Of a stretch of 44,545 nt of DNA, positions 27,805-36,735 are shown piece by piece. The stretch is from contig CAMDKO010000011.1 of NCBI GenBank assembly GCA_945901155.1, forward strand, positions 1-44,545, in the 5' to 3' direction. A model generated the notes under the pieces. That model was not told the origin of the DNA. It made no database searches and was given only the letters and a program-made list of their open reading frames with translations. Each line of letters begins with the position of its first letter. Positions within the stretch are counted from its first letter, which is position 1. The position numbers were made by a program, and so were the translations under genes. The DNA is from Pedobacter schmidteae (GTDB taxonomy: Bacteria > Bacteroidota > Bacteroidia > Sphingobacteriales > Sphingobacteriaceae).

Positions 27805-27873
27805 ATATCGACTAACAAACAATATTTTGAAAAACACATTATTTTTTAGGATATTTAAGCCTTATTAAATTTT

Positions 27874-30318
27874 ATGAAACTAATTAAATCAGTCCTAACC
27901 GGACTTTTTGCACTTGCATTGATCATTGTTTTGAATACTAAATTTGGCGACATTCCTCCTCTCGCCAAATTCCTCGACCCTTTTCAAGGATTCTGGAAAA
28001 ATGCTGAAGGCAAAAAACAAAATCCGGAAAAGGAATTAACTATTGAGGGATTAAAAGGTTCTGTTGAGATTCGGTTCGATGACCAGATGGTGCCGCATAT
28101 TTTCGCAGATAATAACTATGACCTCTATTTTGCTCAGGGTTTTATTACCGCAAAAGACAGATTATGGCAAATGGATTTTCAAACCCGCTTTGCATCCGGA
28201 CGCCTTTCGGAGGTTGTTGGCCCTAAAGCAATTGAACTAGACCGCTATCAACGCAGAATGGGAATGACTTTCGGCGCTGAAAATATGATAAATACCATGA
28301 TGAATGATCTGCAGATCAAAGAAATAACGGATGCGTATACTGCTGGTATCAATGCATATATCCACTCCCTTAAGCCTGCTGATTATCCATTTGAATTTAA
28401 ACTGTTGGATTATGCCCCTGAAGACTGGAAGCCACTAAATTCAGCACTCTTGTTAAAATTAATGTCTGCTACTCTTGCAGGTGGATCAAATGAATTTTAC
28501 ATGAATAATATTCTGAATAAGTATGGTCCTGAAATAACAAAAAATCTATTTCCAGATTATCCTTTCAGAGAAGACCCAATCATTCCTGCTGGAACCAAAT
28601 GGAACTTTGACCCGATAAAAATTCCGGATATCCCTAAAGTTAACTTATCAGATAAAACTGCATTCAATATAAAAACAAAAGAAATAGAAGAAGGAATAGG
28701 TAGTAATAATTGGGCAGTTAGCGGTAAAAAATCTGCTAGTGGTTATCCAATTCTTGCAAACGACCCTCATCTTGACCTCACTCTGCCTTCTATTTGGTAT
28801 CAAATACAATTAGCCTCTTCAGATATGAATTCTTGTGGAGTTTCCATTCCTGGTGCTGCGGGTATTATCATTGGATTTAATCAGGATGTAGCCTGGGGAG
28901 TTACCAATGTTGGAGCAGATGTTTTAGACTGGTATACTATTAAATTTAAGGACGATACAAAAAAAGAATACTGGTATAATAATAAATGGAATACCGTAAA
29001 ATTAAGAATAGAAACAATTAAGGTAAAGGGAGGCAGTACACTAACTGATACCGTATTGTACACTCATCATGGCCCGGTAGTGTATACCAGCCAACAGCGT
29101 CCAGATAATTTTTCGAAGATCAATAACATTCCCACCGGACATGCACTCAGGTGGGTAGCACATGATGGGTCAAATGATAACCGAACATTTTACATGCTTA
29201 ATCGCGCAAAAAATTATACTGATTACAGAAAGGCACTAACTTATTACTCAGCTCCTGCACAAAATTTCATATTTGCCAGCGCCGAAAATGATATTGCTAT
29301 TACTCCAAATGGCTATCTGCCGCTTAAATGGCGTGGCCAAGGTAAATTCTTGCTTGATGGAACAGATCCGGCCAATGACTGGCAAGGAAGAATTCCAGCA
29401 GAACACAATCCTACAATAAAGAATCCTTCAAGAAATTTTGTAAGTTCTGCCAACCAATTTCCAAATGATCCAAGTTACCCTTATTATATCAACTGGGAGT
29501 ATTCAGGTTATGAACGCGCGCACAGAATAAATAAACGGCTTTCTGTAATGACTCAGGCAAATATTGACAGTATTCAGAATTTGCAGAATGACAATTATAG
29601 CATTCTTGCCGAGAATATTATGCCAACATTAATACGTCTAGTAAATACTGAGAAATTAAATGCAAGCGAACGCAAAGCATTTAATATCGTCAGTAAATGG
29701 AATAAGTTTTTCAATGCCGATGAAATTGGTGCCAGTATATTTGAACTATGGCATAAAAATTTGGCCATACAAATTTGGCAGGATGATTTTGGAGATCCAA
29801 AAACTCCAATGAGATTCCCCTCTCGCGACAGAAATGTAGAGATGCTCCTTAATGAGCCAGATGCCGTATGGTATGATAACATCAAAACAGCTAAAAAAGA
29901 AACCCGTTCAGATGTTGTCAATGCCGCGTTTAAATTTGCCGTCGATAGTTTAAACCGTAAGTTTGGCCCGATGAATACAGATTGGGCATGGGGCAATTTA
30001 AAGCATACCAATGTTCCGCATCTTGCTAAAATAGCTGGATTCGGATCCAAATTCTTAAATAATGGTGGATCAAAAACTTCAGTGAATGCTGTTAGCGAAA
30101 ATAATGGTCCTTCATGGAGAATGATCGTTGCCCTGGGCAAGAATGTTAAAGCCTATGGCGTTTTTCCGGGTGGAGAATCGGGGAATCCTGGAAGTTATTA
30201 TTTTGATGACATGGTAGACACCTGGTCGGAAGGTAAATTGAACGAATTAGTTTTCCTAAAGGCAAAAAATGAAAAATCTGACCGGATTATATCTACCTGG
30301 AAATTCACTCATCACTAA
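27874..30318 (+). CDS. Penicillin acylase family Ntn hydrolase (periplasmic amidase)
   Basis: The 814-residue preproenzyme has an N-terminal signal or anchor (residues 2-20). The alpha-chain region contains FAQGFITAKDRLWQMDF. The autocleavage site is G276-S277 in GIGSNNWAVSG, where S277 becomes the N-terminal nucleophile of the beta chain. AGIIIGFNQDVAWGVTNVGAD and YERAHRINK follow in the beta chain. Family members hydrolyse amide bonds of penicillins, acyl-homoserine lactones or related amides. Length and motif order are complete, so it should be active in the periplasm. The natural substrate is unknown; quorum-signal acylase or a peptide amidase are both possible. The following small membrane protein gene lies 54 bp downstream. 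Confidence 0.92.
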   Translation: MKLIKSVLTGLFALALIIVLNTKFGDIPPLAKFLDPFQGFWKNAEGKKQNPEKELTIEGLKGSVEIRFDDQMVPHIFADNNYDLYFAQGFITAKDRLWQMDFQTRFASGRLSEVVGPKAIELDRYQRRMGMTFGAENMINTMMNDLQIKEITDAYTAGINAYIHSLKPADYPFEFKLLDYAPEDWKPLNSALLLKLMSATLAGGSNEFYMNNILNKYGPEITKNLFPDYPFREDPIIPAGTKWNFDPIKIPDIPKVNLSDKTAFNIKTKEIEEGIGSNNWAVSGKKSASGYPILANDPHLDLTLPSIWYQIQLASSDMNSCGVSIPGAAGIIIGFNQDVAWGVTNVGADVLDWYTIKFKDDTKKEYWYNNKWNTVKLRIETIKVKGGSTLTDTVLYTHHGPVVYTSQQRPDNFSKINNIPTGHALRWVAHDGSNDNRTFYMLNRAKNYTDYRKALTYYSAPAQNFIFASAENDIAITPNGYLPLKWRGQGKFLLDGTDPANDWQGRIPAEHNPTIKNPSRNFVSSANQFPNDPSYPYYINWEYSGYERAHRINKRLSVMTQANIDSIQNLQNDNYSILAENIMPTLIRLVNTEKLNASERKAFNIVSKWNKFFNADEIGASIFELWHKNLAIQIWQDDFGDPKTPMRFPSRDRNVEMLLNEPDAVWYDNIKTAKKETRSDVVNAAFKFAVDSLNRKFGPMNTDWAWGNLKHTNVPHLAKIAGFGSKFLNNGGSKTSVNAVSENNGPSWRMIVALGKNVKAYGVFPGGESGNPGSYYFDDMVDTWSEGKLNELVFLKAKNEKSDRIISTWKFTHH

Positions 30319-30372
30319 ATTTAGCTCAATACCATTAAAGAAATTACAATTAAACGCTTAATATTTAAAATC

Positions 30373-30738
30373 ATGTTATTCCTACTTATTGCAGTAATCT
30401 CCCTGATCTTACAACTATTCTTACCCTGGTGGATCATTGCACCGCTTGCATTTGGGTTGGCGGCGTGGAAAGCAAGCTCCGGAAAGAATGCTTTTGGTTC
30501 GGCCTTCTTTGCCATCTTTCTAGTTTGGATTGTGGCTGGTTTAATTCAAACTATCCCTAATGAAAATATTTTAGCTAACCGCGTTGGAACCATGTTAAAT
30601 TTTCCGGATAGTTCAATGAACTGGATAATCGTTTTATTACTAACTGGAATAATTGGGGGTCTTGCTTCTGGATTTTCTGCCTTAGCAGGATTCTTTGTAA
30701 AGGATGCAATTACAGAAACAACAGGAATCAAGAAATAA
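30373..30738 (+). CDS. Small hydrophobic membrane protein of unknown function
   Basis: The 121-residue protein has three or four membrane segments: MLFLLIAVISLILQLFLP, IAPLAFGLAAW, FAIFLVWIVAGLIQT and IVLLLTGIIGGLASGFSALAG. It ends with a short charged tail. No motif points to a function. It may share a transcript with the acylase. Confidence 0.72.
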   Translation: MLFLLIAVISLILQLFLPWWIIAPLAFGLAAWKASSGKNAFGSAFFAIFLVWIVAGLIQTIPNENILANRVGTMLNFPDSSMNWIIVLLLTGIIGGLASGFSALAGFFVKDAITETTGIKK

Positions 30739-30863
30739 TAATACTATTGTTTAGCAGGGCACATATAAATTTGAAAGCTAAAATTTCAAAATAGAATTCA
30801 ACTTTATATTCCTGTATTCTTAATTTCAAATAAGCTAAAATCGACAGCCTAAAAAAGGATTCG

Positions 30864-30871
30864 TATCTTTG
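30864..30871 (+). promoter_or_regulatory. -7 element TATCTTTG directly before the LuxE-like gene
   Basis: An exact TAnnTTTG match ends three bases before an in-frame GTG at 30875, so the transcript probably begins at or just after that codon. This makes a start at the TTG at 30869, inside the element, implausible. Confidence 0.4.
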
Positions 30872-30874
30872 AGC

Positions 30875-31864
30875 GTGGATAATATAGACACCGATCGTAT
30901 TTTTTCAATTTCTGATTTTCAGGAATTTGAAGCAATATCACTTGAGGTTTTTAAATATCAGGTACAACATTGCCAAGTTTATGGCCGGTTTGTTGCCAAT
31001 CTTGGCATTAAGCTTGACCTGGTAAAAGACCATAAGAGTATCCCCTATTTACCCATTGAATTTTTCAAAAGTCAGAAAATATGTTGCGGTACAGCACTTG
31101 CTGATGAAATCTTCAGCAGTTCGGGCACTAGCGGAATGGTTCAAAGTCAACATCTGGTAAAAGATATCTCAGTTTATATTGAAAGCTATAGAAAAGCATT
31201 CCAATTATTTTATGGAGATATTAGCAAATACGCTATTCTGGCTCTACTCCCATCCTATCAGGAACGGGAGGGTTCCTCGCTTATTTATATGGTCAATGAT
31301 TTTATTGAGCTTAGCAATCCGTTAAAGAGTGGATATTTTTTATACAATCATCAATCATTAGCAGATACACTTACTGAGCTGAAGGAAAGTAAAATACCTA
31401 CCCTTTTAATAGGTGTTACCTATGCATTGCTTGATTTTGTAGAGAGCCATTCCATTGAATTTCCTGAACTAATTGTCATGGAAACCGGCGGAATGAAAGG
31501 CAAAAGAAAGGAAATACTTAGAACAGAGCTCCATCAAATACTCTGTGAAGGATTTGGGGTGCCCGTGATACATTCTGAATATGGAATGACCGAACTGTTA
31601 TCACAGGCCTATTCAAAGGGCGGAGGCATCTTTCACTGTCCACCATGGATGAAGGTAATTACCCGGGATACGAATGATCCGCTAAGCTTATTAGCTCATG
31701 AGCAAACAGGAGGCATCAACATTATTGACCTAGCAAATATCAATTCCTGCTCTTTTTTAGCCACTCAAGATCTTGGCCGAACATTTCATGATGGCAGCTT
31801 TGAAATTTTGGGAAGATATGATAATAGCGATATCAGAGGATGTAATTTATTGGTGCAGGGCTAA
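30875..31864 (+). CDS. LuxE/PaaK-family acyl-protein synthetase
   Basis: The 329-residue adenylate-forming enzyme related to LuxE activates acyl groups as acyl-AMP. It shows the family patterns IPYLPIEFFKSQKI, the phosphate-binding SSSGTSG, METGGMKGKRKEI and EYGMTELLSQAYS. In luminous bacteria LuxE supplies fatty acid to a reductase; in Bacteroidota the role is unclear and there is no luxC-like reductase or acyl carrier gene here. GTG 30875 is the probable start; no ATG exists before the conserved region. It stands alone. Confidence 0.85.
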   Translation: MDNIDTDRIFSISDFQEFEAISLEVFKYQVQHCQVYGRFVANLGIKLDLVKDHKSIPYLPIEFFKSQKICCGTALADEIFSSSGTSGMVQSQHLVKDISVYIESYRKAFQLFYGDISKYAILALLPSYQEREGSSLIYMVNDFIELSNPLKSGYFLYNHQSLADTLTELKESKIPTLLIGVTYALLDFVESHSIEFPELIVMETGGMKGKRKEILRTELHQILCEGFGVPVIHSEYGMTELLSQAYSKGGGIFHCPPWMKVITRDTNDPLSLLAHEQTGGINIIDLANINSCSFLATQDLGRTFHDGSFEILGRYDNSDIRGCNLLVQG

Positions 31865-31957
31865 TATTACGGCTTAAGGCCGGTTTAGTAGTGAAAAGGC
31901 ACATGGAGTTAAAACTGTTTAGCTAAGTATTCTTAAAGCAATAAAGCTTAAACTAAA

Positions 31958-32003
31958 CATCCGATGAATAGCCAGGCTGTATACCCAGATATATCATCGG
32001 ATG
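31958..32003. repeat. Nine-base inverted repeat between convergent genes
   Basis: CATCCGATG (31958-31966) and CATCGGATG (31995-32003) are perfect reverse complements separated by 28 bases, in the 211-bp gap between the convergent LuxE-like and Gfo genes. A smaller TTCTGCT/AGCAGAA hairpin is at 32036-32059. No T-run follows either, so terminator function is uncertain. Confidence 0.35.
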
Positions 32004-32075
32004 AATATAATTATCAGCTATCTTATAGTGCTGATTTCTGCTAAGCAATAACAGCAGAATAAATACAAATTAAAA

Positions 32076-33521
32076 CTACATTCCTAATGTCCAACCAGAG
32101 CGGTACTCTCTTTTCACAAACTGGTTCGCTTCATCAAAATTAGTAATTTTCATATTTGGTCCGTCCCATAGTAGTTTTTTATATCTGCCAGGATAGGTAA
32201 ACCCATTCCCAGAAGCATTAGCTTTTCTGATATCAAAACCACGGATCGCAAGGTTTCCCATCAATAAGGCTTCAGTTAGAGGCCCTGCAACAGAGAAATC
32301 AGAACTAACTTCCATTTTTCCATATCCTGCAATGGCAGCATCTACCCATTGAGTATAATGTCCGGATTCCTGGCCAGGCACCAATGGAATAGTGGAAGGA
32401 ACATTAATCTCGGCATTTTTAGAAAGCGGCAATAACCTTGGATTTTTACCATAGGTATCACACAGCATTTTTCCTTTTGTGCCAATAAATAATACTCCAT
32501 TACCTCCATCACCAAAAATCTCATCCGGACCTAATTCCTGTGGACGTTCCGGTTGAATTCCACCATCCATCCAATGCATTCTTACTGGTGCATTATTCTG
32601 TTTTGATGAATTAAAATTCATAATAACATGCGAAGATGGAGGGCAACTTTCAGGGAAATATCCACGTTTAAATGAATCAACATAAACACTTCCAACACTG
32701 CACTCTACATCTGTAGGATAATTTAAGCCTAAGACTCTGAAAGGTGCGTCAACCAGGTGGCAGCCCATATCGCCGAGTGCACCTGTTCCATAATCCCACC
32801 ATCCGCGCCAGTTAAATGGAACTAGCTTATCGATATAATTTGTTTGCGGTGCTGTTCCCAACCACAGATCCCAATCGAGTTCTTTTGGAATATCGGTTTT
32901 TGTTGATGGCCATGGAACACCCTGAGGCCATACTGGCCTGTCAGTCCAGCAATAAACGGTATGCACATCACCAATTATTCCGGCATTATACCATTCCATT
33001 AGTTTACGGGAACCATCACTTGAAGATCCCTGGTTTCCCATTTGGGTTACAACTTTATATCTAACCGCCGCTTCTGTTAAAATTCGTGCCTCATAAATAT
33101 CATGAGTTAGAGGTTTTTGAACATAAACATGCTTTTTCAACTGCATGGCCGAAAGCGTAACTATAGCATGGTTATGATCTGGAGTTGATACAGATACCGC
33201 ATCAAAGTTTTTTGATTCCTTATCAAACATCTCACGCCAGTCTTTATAATACTTGGCTTTTGGGAACCGTTGTATAGATTTTGCAGCGCGACTATCGTCA
33301 ACATCGCATAAAAATCCGATATCAGCTTTGCCACCACTTACAAAACCTGTAAGATCACTTTCACCCTTTCCACCTGCACCGACACCGGCAACGATTAAGC
33401 GATCACTGGGTGCAATAAATCCTTTACCTCCCAACACATGGCGTGGCACGATCATAAAACCAGCCGCTGCAAGTGAAGCAGTTTTAACAAAATCTCTTCT
33501 TGAATTAATTTTTTCCTTCAT
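32076..33521 (-). CDS. Tat-exported Gfo/Idh/MocA family oxidoreductase
   Basis: The 481-residue protein starts at ATG 33521 (a TTG nine codons upstream would add a non-conserved lead). The N-terminus is a twin-arginine signal, SRRDFVKTASLAAAGFM, so it is exported folded with its nucleotide cofactor. A Rossmann domain follows (LIVAGVGAGGKGESDL), then the EKP-position motif VQKPLTH and the substrate-domain stretch WRGWWDYGTGALGDMGCHLVD with the conserved histidine. Exported members of this family often keep NAD bound tightly and act on glycosides. It is the last gene of a four-gene minus-strand operon with GMC dehydrogenase genes, 34 bp after the small subunit. Confidence 0.92.
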   Translation of the reverse strand: MKEKINSRRDFVKTASLAAAGFMIVPRHVLGGKGFIAPSDRLIVAGVGAGGKGESDLTGFVSGGKADIGFLCDVDDSRAAKSIQRFPKAKYYKDWREMFDKESKNFDAVSVSTPDHNHAIVTLSAMQLKKHVYVQKPLTHDIYEARILTEAAVRYKVVTQMGNQGSSSDGSRKLMEWYNAGIIGDVHTVYCWTDRPVWPQGVPWPSTKTDIPKELDWDLWLGTAPQTNYIDKLVPFNWRGWWDYGTGALGDMGCHLVDAPFRVLGLNYPTDVECSVGSVYVDSFKRGYFPESCPPSSHVIMNFNSSKQNNAPVRMHWMDGGIQPERPQELGPDEIFGDGGNGVLFIGTKGKMLCDTYGKNPRLLPLSKNAEINVPSTIPLVPGQESGHYTQWVDAAIAGYGKMEVSSDFSVAGPLTEALLMGNLAIRGFDIRKANASGNGFTYPGRYKKLLWDGPNMKITNFDEANQFVKREYRSGWTLGM

Positions 33522-33555
33522 ACAAGTTTTTCTTTGAATATTAAACAATTAGTTT

Positions 33556-34128
33556 TTAAGCATTTGCCCAGGCACGATCACCTTTTTTATAAGGAACATC
33601 ACCATCAAAGCTTCCCGGAGTTTCCACATAACGGAGCGCTTTTGTAGATCCAATTTCTGAAGTAAAGAATCCCAGAAGTGTAAGCTCCTTCATCATTCTG
33701 AAATAATGTGGTGGCTCTTCTGCCTTCTTAGTGTCCATGTAGGCCTTTTGCTGAGTATCAAGCGCTGTCAGGAAGCTTGTTCGTTCCTGAGCACTACTAT
33801 CCATAAATACTTTACCAGTTTTAGTTTTACATTCCCTATCCAGAGATTTAATTCCCTCTAAAAAGATCTCCTGATGCTCCTTGGTATAGCAATCCTTGAC
33901 CATGATATCCATAAATTGACCCACCTTTGCTTCTTTAGCGCCAGGAGTACTTGTTTGAGGTAAAATGGTTTCGCCTATCTCATTTAGCAGGTCGATTGTT
34001 TTTTGATCAAAAAATAATAGTTTCTGTTCAGGGCTTGACTTACATCCATATTCAAGAAAAATACTTGAACCTATAATTGTACCTCCCAGGATCCAGCTAA
34101 CCTGTGATATTGCTTCTCTTCTGTTCAT
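33556..34128 (-). CDS. Small subunit of GMC dehydrogenase (gluconate 2-dehydrogenase subunit 3 family)
   Basis: The 190-residue protein begins MNRREAISQVSWILGG, a twin-arginine-like start, with a cysteine in FLEYGCKSS that could be a lipoprotein attachment site although the lipobox is not standard. The body matches the gluconate 2-dehydrogenase subunit 3 family: ETILPQTSTPGAKEAKVGQF, then LTLLGFFTSEIGSTKALRYVE near the end. These subunits accompany FAD GMC dehydrogenases such as glucoside 3-dehydrogenase and are needed for export of the partner through the Tat route. An in-frame extension to 34281 was rejected because it overlaps the GMC gene and is cysteine-rich and unconserved. It lies 11 bp after the GMC stop. 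Confidence 0.9.
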   Translation of the reverse strand: MNRREAISQVSWILGGTIIGSSIFLEYGCKSSPEQKLLFFDQKTIDLLNEIGETILPQTSTPGAKEAKVGQFMDIMVKDCYTKEHQEIFLEGIKSLDRECKTKTGKVFMDSSAQERTSFLTALDTQQKAYMDTKKAEEPPHYFRMMKELTLLGFFTSEIGSTKALRYVETPGSFDGDVPYKKGDRAWANA

Positions 34129-34139
34129 AAAATCCTGAA

Positions 34140-35819
34140 TTAAATAGTTCCTTTTTTTAACTCGGCAAAGGCATGATCCACAGCACGGGCTGTCATTGCC
34201 ATATAAGTCAATGATGGATTTTGACATGCTGCAGAGGTCATAGCGGCTCCGTCTGTAACGTATACATTGGTCGCATCCCACACTTGATTAAACTTATTAA
34301 GTACAGATGTTTTTGGATCCAGACCCATGCGTGCTGTACCCATTTCATGAATTCCCATACCTAGTGTATAACCATTATCGAATGTTTTCACATCTTTTAA
34401 GCCAGCCATCTCCAGCATTTCTAGTCCGTCTGCCATCATATCCTTCCTCATATTGATTTCATTCTCTTTGATCTCTGCATCAATTGAAAGGATATTGAGC
34501 CCCCATTTATCTTTCTTAGTTTTATCTAGCGTAACTTTATTTTCGTGGTAAGGAAGAGTTTCACCAAAAGCTGTAATTCCCATTGTCCAGCCTCCCGGTT
34601 CGCATAAAGCATCCTTAAAGTCGCCACCAATACTTAGCTCTGCAACATTACGACCCCAACCTTCTCTGCTTGCGCCACCCTGATAACCAAATCCACGCAG
34701 ATAATCGCGTTTTTCACTACCCAGATTTCTGAAACGAGGGATGTAAATACCATTCGGCCTACGACCGTATACATATTTATCATCAAACCCTTCCATCCTT
34801 CCGGATGCCCCTAATCGGAAGTGATGGTCCATGAGGTTATGGCCTAATTCACCACTACTACTCCCTAGTCCACCTTCCCAAACATCAGTTGCTGAGTTCA
34901 TCAAAACCCATGTTGAGTTTAAAGTAGAGGCATTCAGAAAAATAACTTTAGCAAAATATTCATAAGTTTGGTTCGTTTCTGCATCTAAAACCTCTACTCC
35001 AGTAGCCTTTTTAGTGTCCTTGTCATAAAGGATCTTTGTCACAATTGAAAAAGGACGAAGTGTTAAATTTCCAGTTGCAACAGCTGCCGGAAGCGTTGAA
35101 GATTGAGTACTGAAATAACCTCCAAACGGGCATCCCAACCAGCATTTACTACGAAACTGGCAATTTGTTCGGCCTTGAATAGCTTTGGTAAGATTCGCTG
35201 CCCTTCCGATGAGCATATGTCTACTTTCTTTATAATGATCTTTGATACGAGCAGCAACTGCTTTTTCAACCACGTTCATTTCCATAGGTGGTAAAAAATC
35301 ACCGTCTGGCAATTGCGGTAGTCCGTTTCTAGATCCACTTATCCCCGCAAATCGCTCCACATGTCCATACCATTTTTCAAGATCCTTATACCTTATTGGC
35401 CAGTCAACAGCTATCCCTTCTTTAGCATTGGCCTCAAAATCCATTTCACTTAATCGATAACTCTGACGCCCCCACATTAATGACCGCCCACCAACTTGAT
35501 AGCCTCTGTACCAATCAAAACGTTTGACCTCTGAATAAGGGCTATCTTTTTCATTAGCCCAAAAATCAAGGTTTTTTTCATTTAGAGCGTAGTCTCTCTT
35601 TAAAACCGGATAATTGCCAATCATCTCTTGCGTACGACCGCCTCGATGAGGAAACTCCCAAGGATTTTTCGTAGCACTTACATAATCCTTGATATGCTCA
35701 ATGTTTCTTCCACGTTCAAGCATAATTGTTTTCAGTCCCTTTTCAGTTAACTCTTTAGCGGCCCAACCACCACTAATTCCTGAACCGATGACTATTGCAT
35801 CATAGATATTATCAGCCAT
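34140..35819 (-). CDS. GMC-family FAD oxidoreductase, probable sugar/glucoside dehydrogenase large subunit
   Basis: The 559-residue flavoprotein has the N-terminal FAD motif AIVIGSGISGGWAAKEL with MLERG, the GGRSLMWGRQSYR segment and the C-terminal signature GTARMG with NPSLTYMAMTARAVDH. It has no signal of its own, which fits piggy-back export with the Tat-like small subunit encoded 11 bp downstream. Three cysteines, C220, C226 and C230 (CQFRSKCWLGC), lie at about the place where related FAD glucose and fructose dehydrogenases hold a 3Fe-4S cluster; the cluster itself is an inference. Partners and family point to oxidation of a sugar hydroxyl, with electrons passed to a cytochrome c. Confidence 0.93.
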   Translation of the reverse strand: MADNIYDAIVIGSGISGGWAAKELTEKGLKTIMLERGRNIEHIKDYVSATKNPWEFPHRGGRTQEMIGNYPVLKRDYALNEKNLDFWANEKDSPYSEVKRFDWYRGYQVGGRSLMWGRQSYRLSEMDFEANAKEGIAVDWPIRYKDLEKWYGHVERFAGISGSRNGLPQLPDGDFLPPMEMNVVEKAVAARIKDHYKESRHMLIGRAANLTKAIQGRTNCQFRSKCWLGCPFGGYFSTQSSTLPAAVATGNLTLRPFSIVTKILYDKDTKKATGVEVLDAETNQTYEYFAKVIFLNASTLNSTWVLMNSATDVWEGGLGSSSGELGHNLMDHHFRLGASGRMEGFDDKYVYGRRPNGIYIPRFRNLGSEKRDYLRGFGYQGGASREGWGRNVAELSIGGDFKDALCEPGGWTMGITAFGETLPYHENKVTLDKTKKDKWGLNILSIDAEIKENEINMRKDMMADGLEMLEMAGLKDVKTFDNGYTLGMGIHEMGTARMGLDPKTSVLNKFNQVWDATNVYVTDGAAMTSAACQNPSLTYMAMTARAVDHAFAELKKGTI

Positions 35820-35853
35820 ATATTTTATTTTATTCTCTAGTCATTCTAAAATC

Positions 35854-36735
35854 TTAAACATCACAGATCTGTACAGCTGCCCTAAGCGAACCCGCCTTAT
35901 CAGCATGCAGCGGAATAAACTCTTGAGCTACATAACCTTTAAAACCTGTCGATTGTATAGCTTTCATGATTGCCGGATAATTTAATTCTTGGGTATCATC
36001 GATTTCATTCCTACCAGGTACCCCTGCGGTATGATAATGTGCTATATATTGATGATTTTCTTTAATCGTCCTAATCACATCGCCTTCATCAATCTGCATA
36101 TGATAAATATCATACAAAAGTTTGAAATTATCAGAATCTATCATTTTTGCGAGTTTAACCCCCCAACTGGTTTTATCACATTGATAATCTTTGTGATCAA
36201 TTTTACTATTCAATAATTCCATAACTAGGGTAACATGATGCTCTTCAGCCAGAGCAATGATCTGCATTAAGCCTTCAGCACAATTATTCAATCCAGTTTC
36301 ATCATCCATGCCATTTCTGTTCCCGCTAAAGCAGATTAAATTCTTATAGCCTGCCTTTGCAACCTTAGGAATCATTTCCCGATAATTTTTTATAAGAACT
36401 GCATGATTCTTTTTATTGTTCCAGCCATCAATCAAATTTATTTCAGCTCCATTACACATCGTAGACTGTAAGCCATACTTTTGCAAAACCGGCCAGTCTT
36501 TTGGTCCAACCAGATCTATTCCCTGAAGACCAATTTTCTTGGCCAATTTACATAGCTCATCCATACTGAGCGAATTAAAGCACCAACGACAAACAGAATG
36601 ATTGATGTTTCCTTTTAAGGCTTGAAAGTTATTATTCATTTTGAAGGATGAAAGCGAACCTGCTGTACCTATTAGTGCAGTTCCGGTTAAAATGTTTTTC
36701 AAAGCTTGTCTGCGATTTCTATTTAAATTTATCAT
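35854..36735 (-). CDS. Exported TIM-barrel isomerase/epimerase (hydroxypyruvate isomerase-like)
   Basis: The 293-residue protein has a twin-arginine-type signal, NRRQALKNILTGTALIGTAG, then a xylose-isomerase-like TIM barrel. Metal-ligand positions are visible in TLVMELLNSKIDH, LLYDIYHMQIDEGD and YIAHYHTAGVPGRNE, with a last glutamate in GYVAQEFIP. The pattern is closest to hydroxypyruvate isomerase-like proteins. It is the first gene of the operon leading into the GMC dehydrogenase (34-bp gap), so it probably isomerises or opens an oxidised sugar product outside the cytoplasm. The exact substrate is not deducible. Confidence 0.88.
   Translation of the reverse strand: MINLNRNRRQALKNILTGTALIGTAGSLSSFKMNNNFQALKGNINHSVCRWCFNSLSMDELCKLAKKIGLQGIDLVGPKDWPVLQKYGLQSTMCNGAEINLIDGWNNKKNHAVLIKNYREMIPKVAKAGYKNLICFSGNRNGMDDETGLNNCAEGLMQIIALAEEHHVTLVMELLNSKIDHKDYQCDKTSWGVKLAKMIDSDNFKLLYDIYHMQIDEGDVIRTIKENHQYIAHYHTAGVPGRNEIDDTQELNYPAIMKAIQSTGFKGYVAQEFIPLHADKAGSLRAAVQICDV

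Noticed and set aside
32816-33537. Plus-strand open frames inside the Tat-exported Gfo gene
   Set aside because: Antisense shadows of a well supported gene, with no initiation signals or family resemblance.
34129-34281. N-terminal extension of the GMC small subunit to 34281
   Set aside because: It would overlap the GMC coding sequence by 142 bases and adds a cysteine/arginine-rich stretch with no family match; the Tat-like MNRREAIS start at 34128 is standard.
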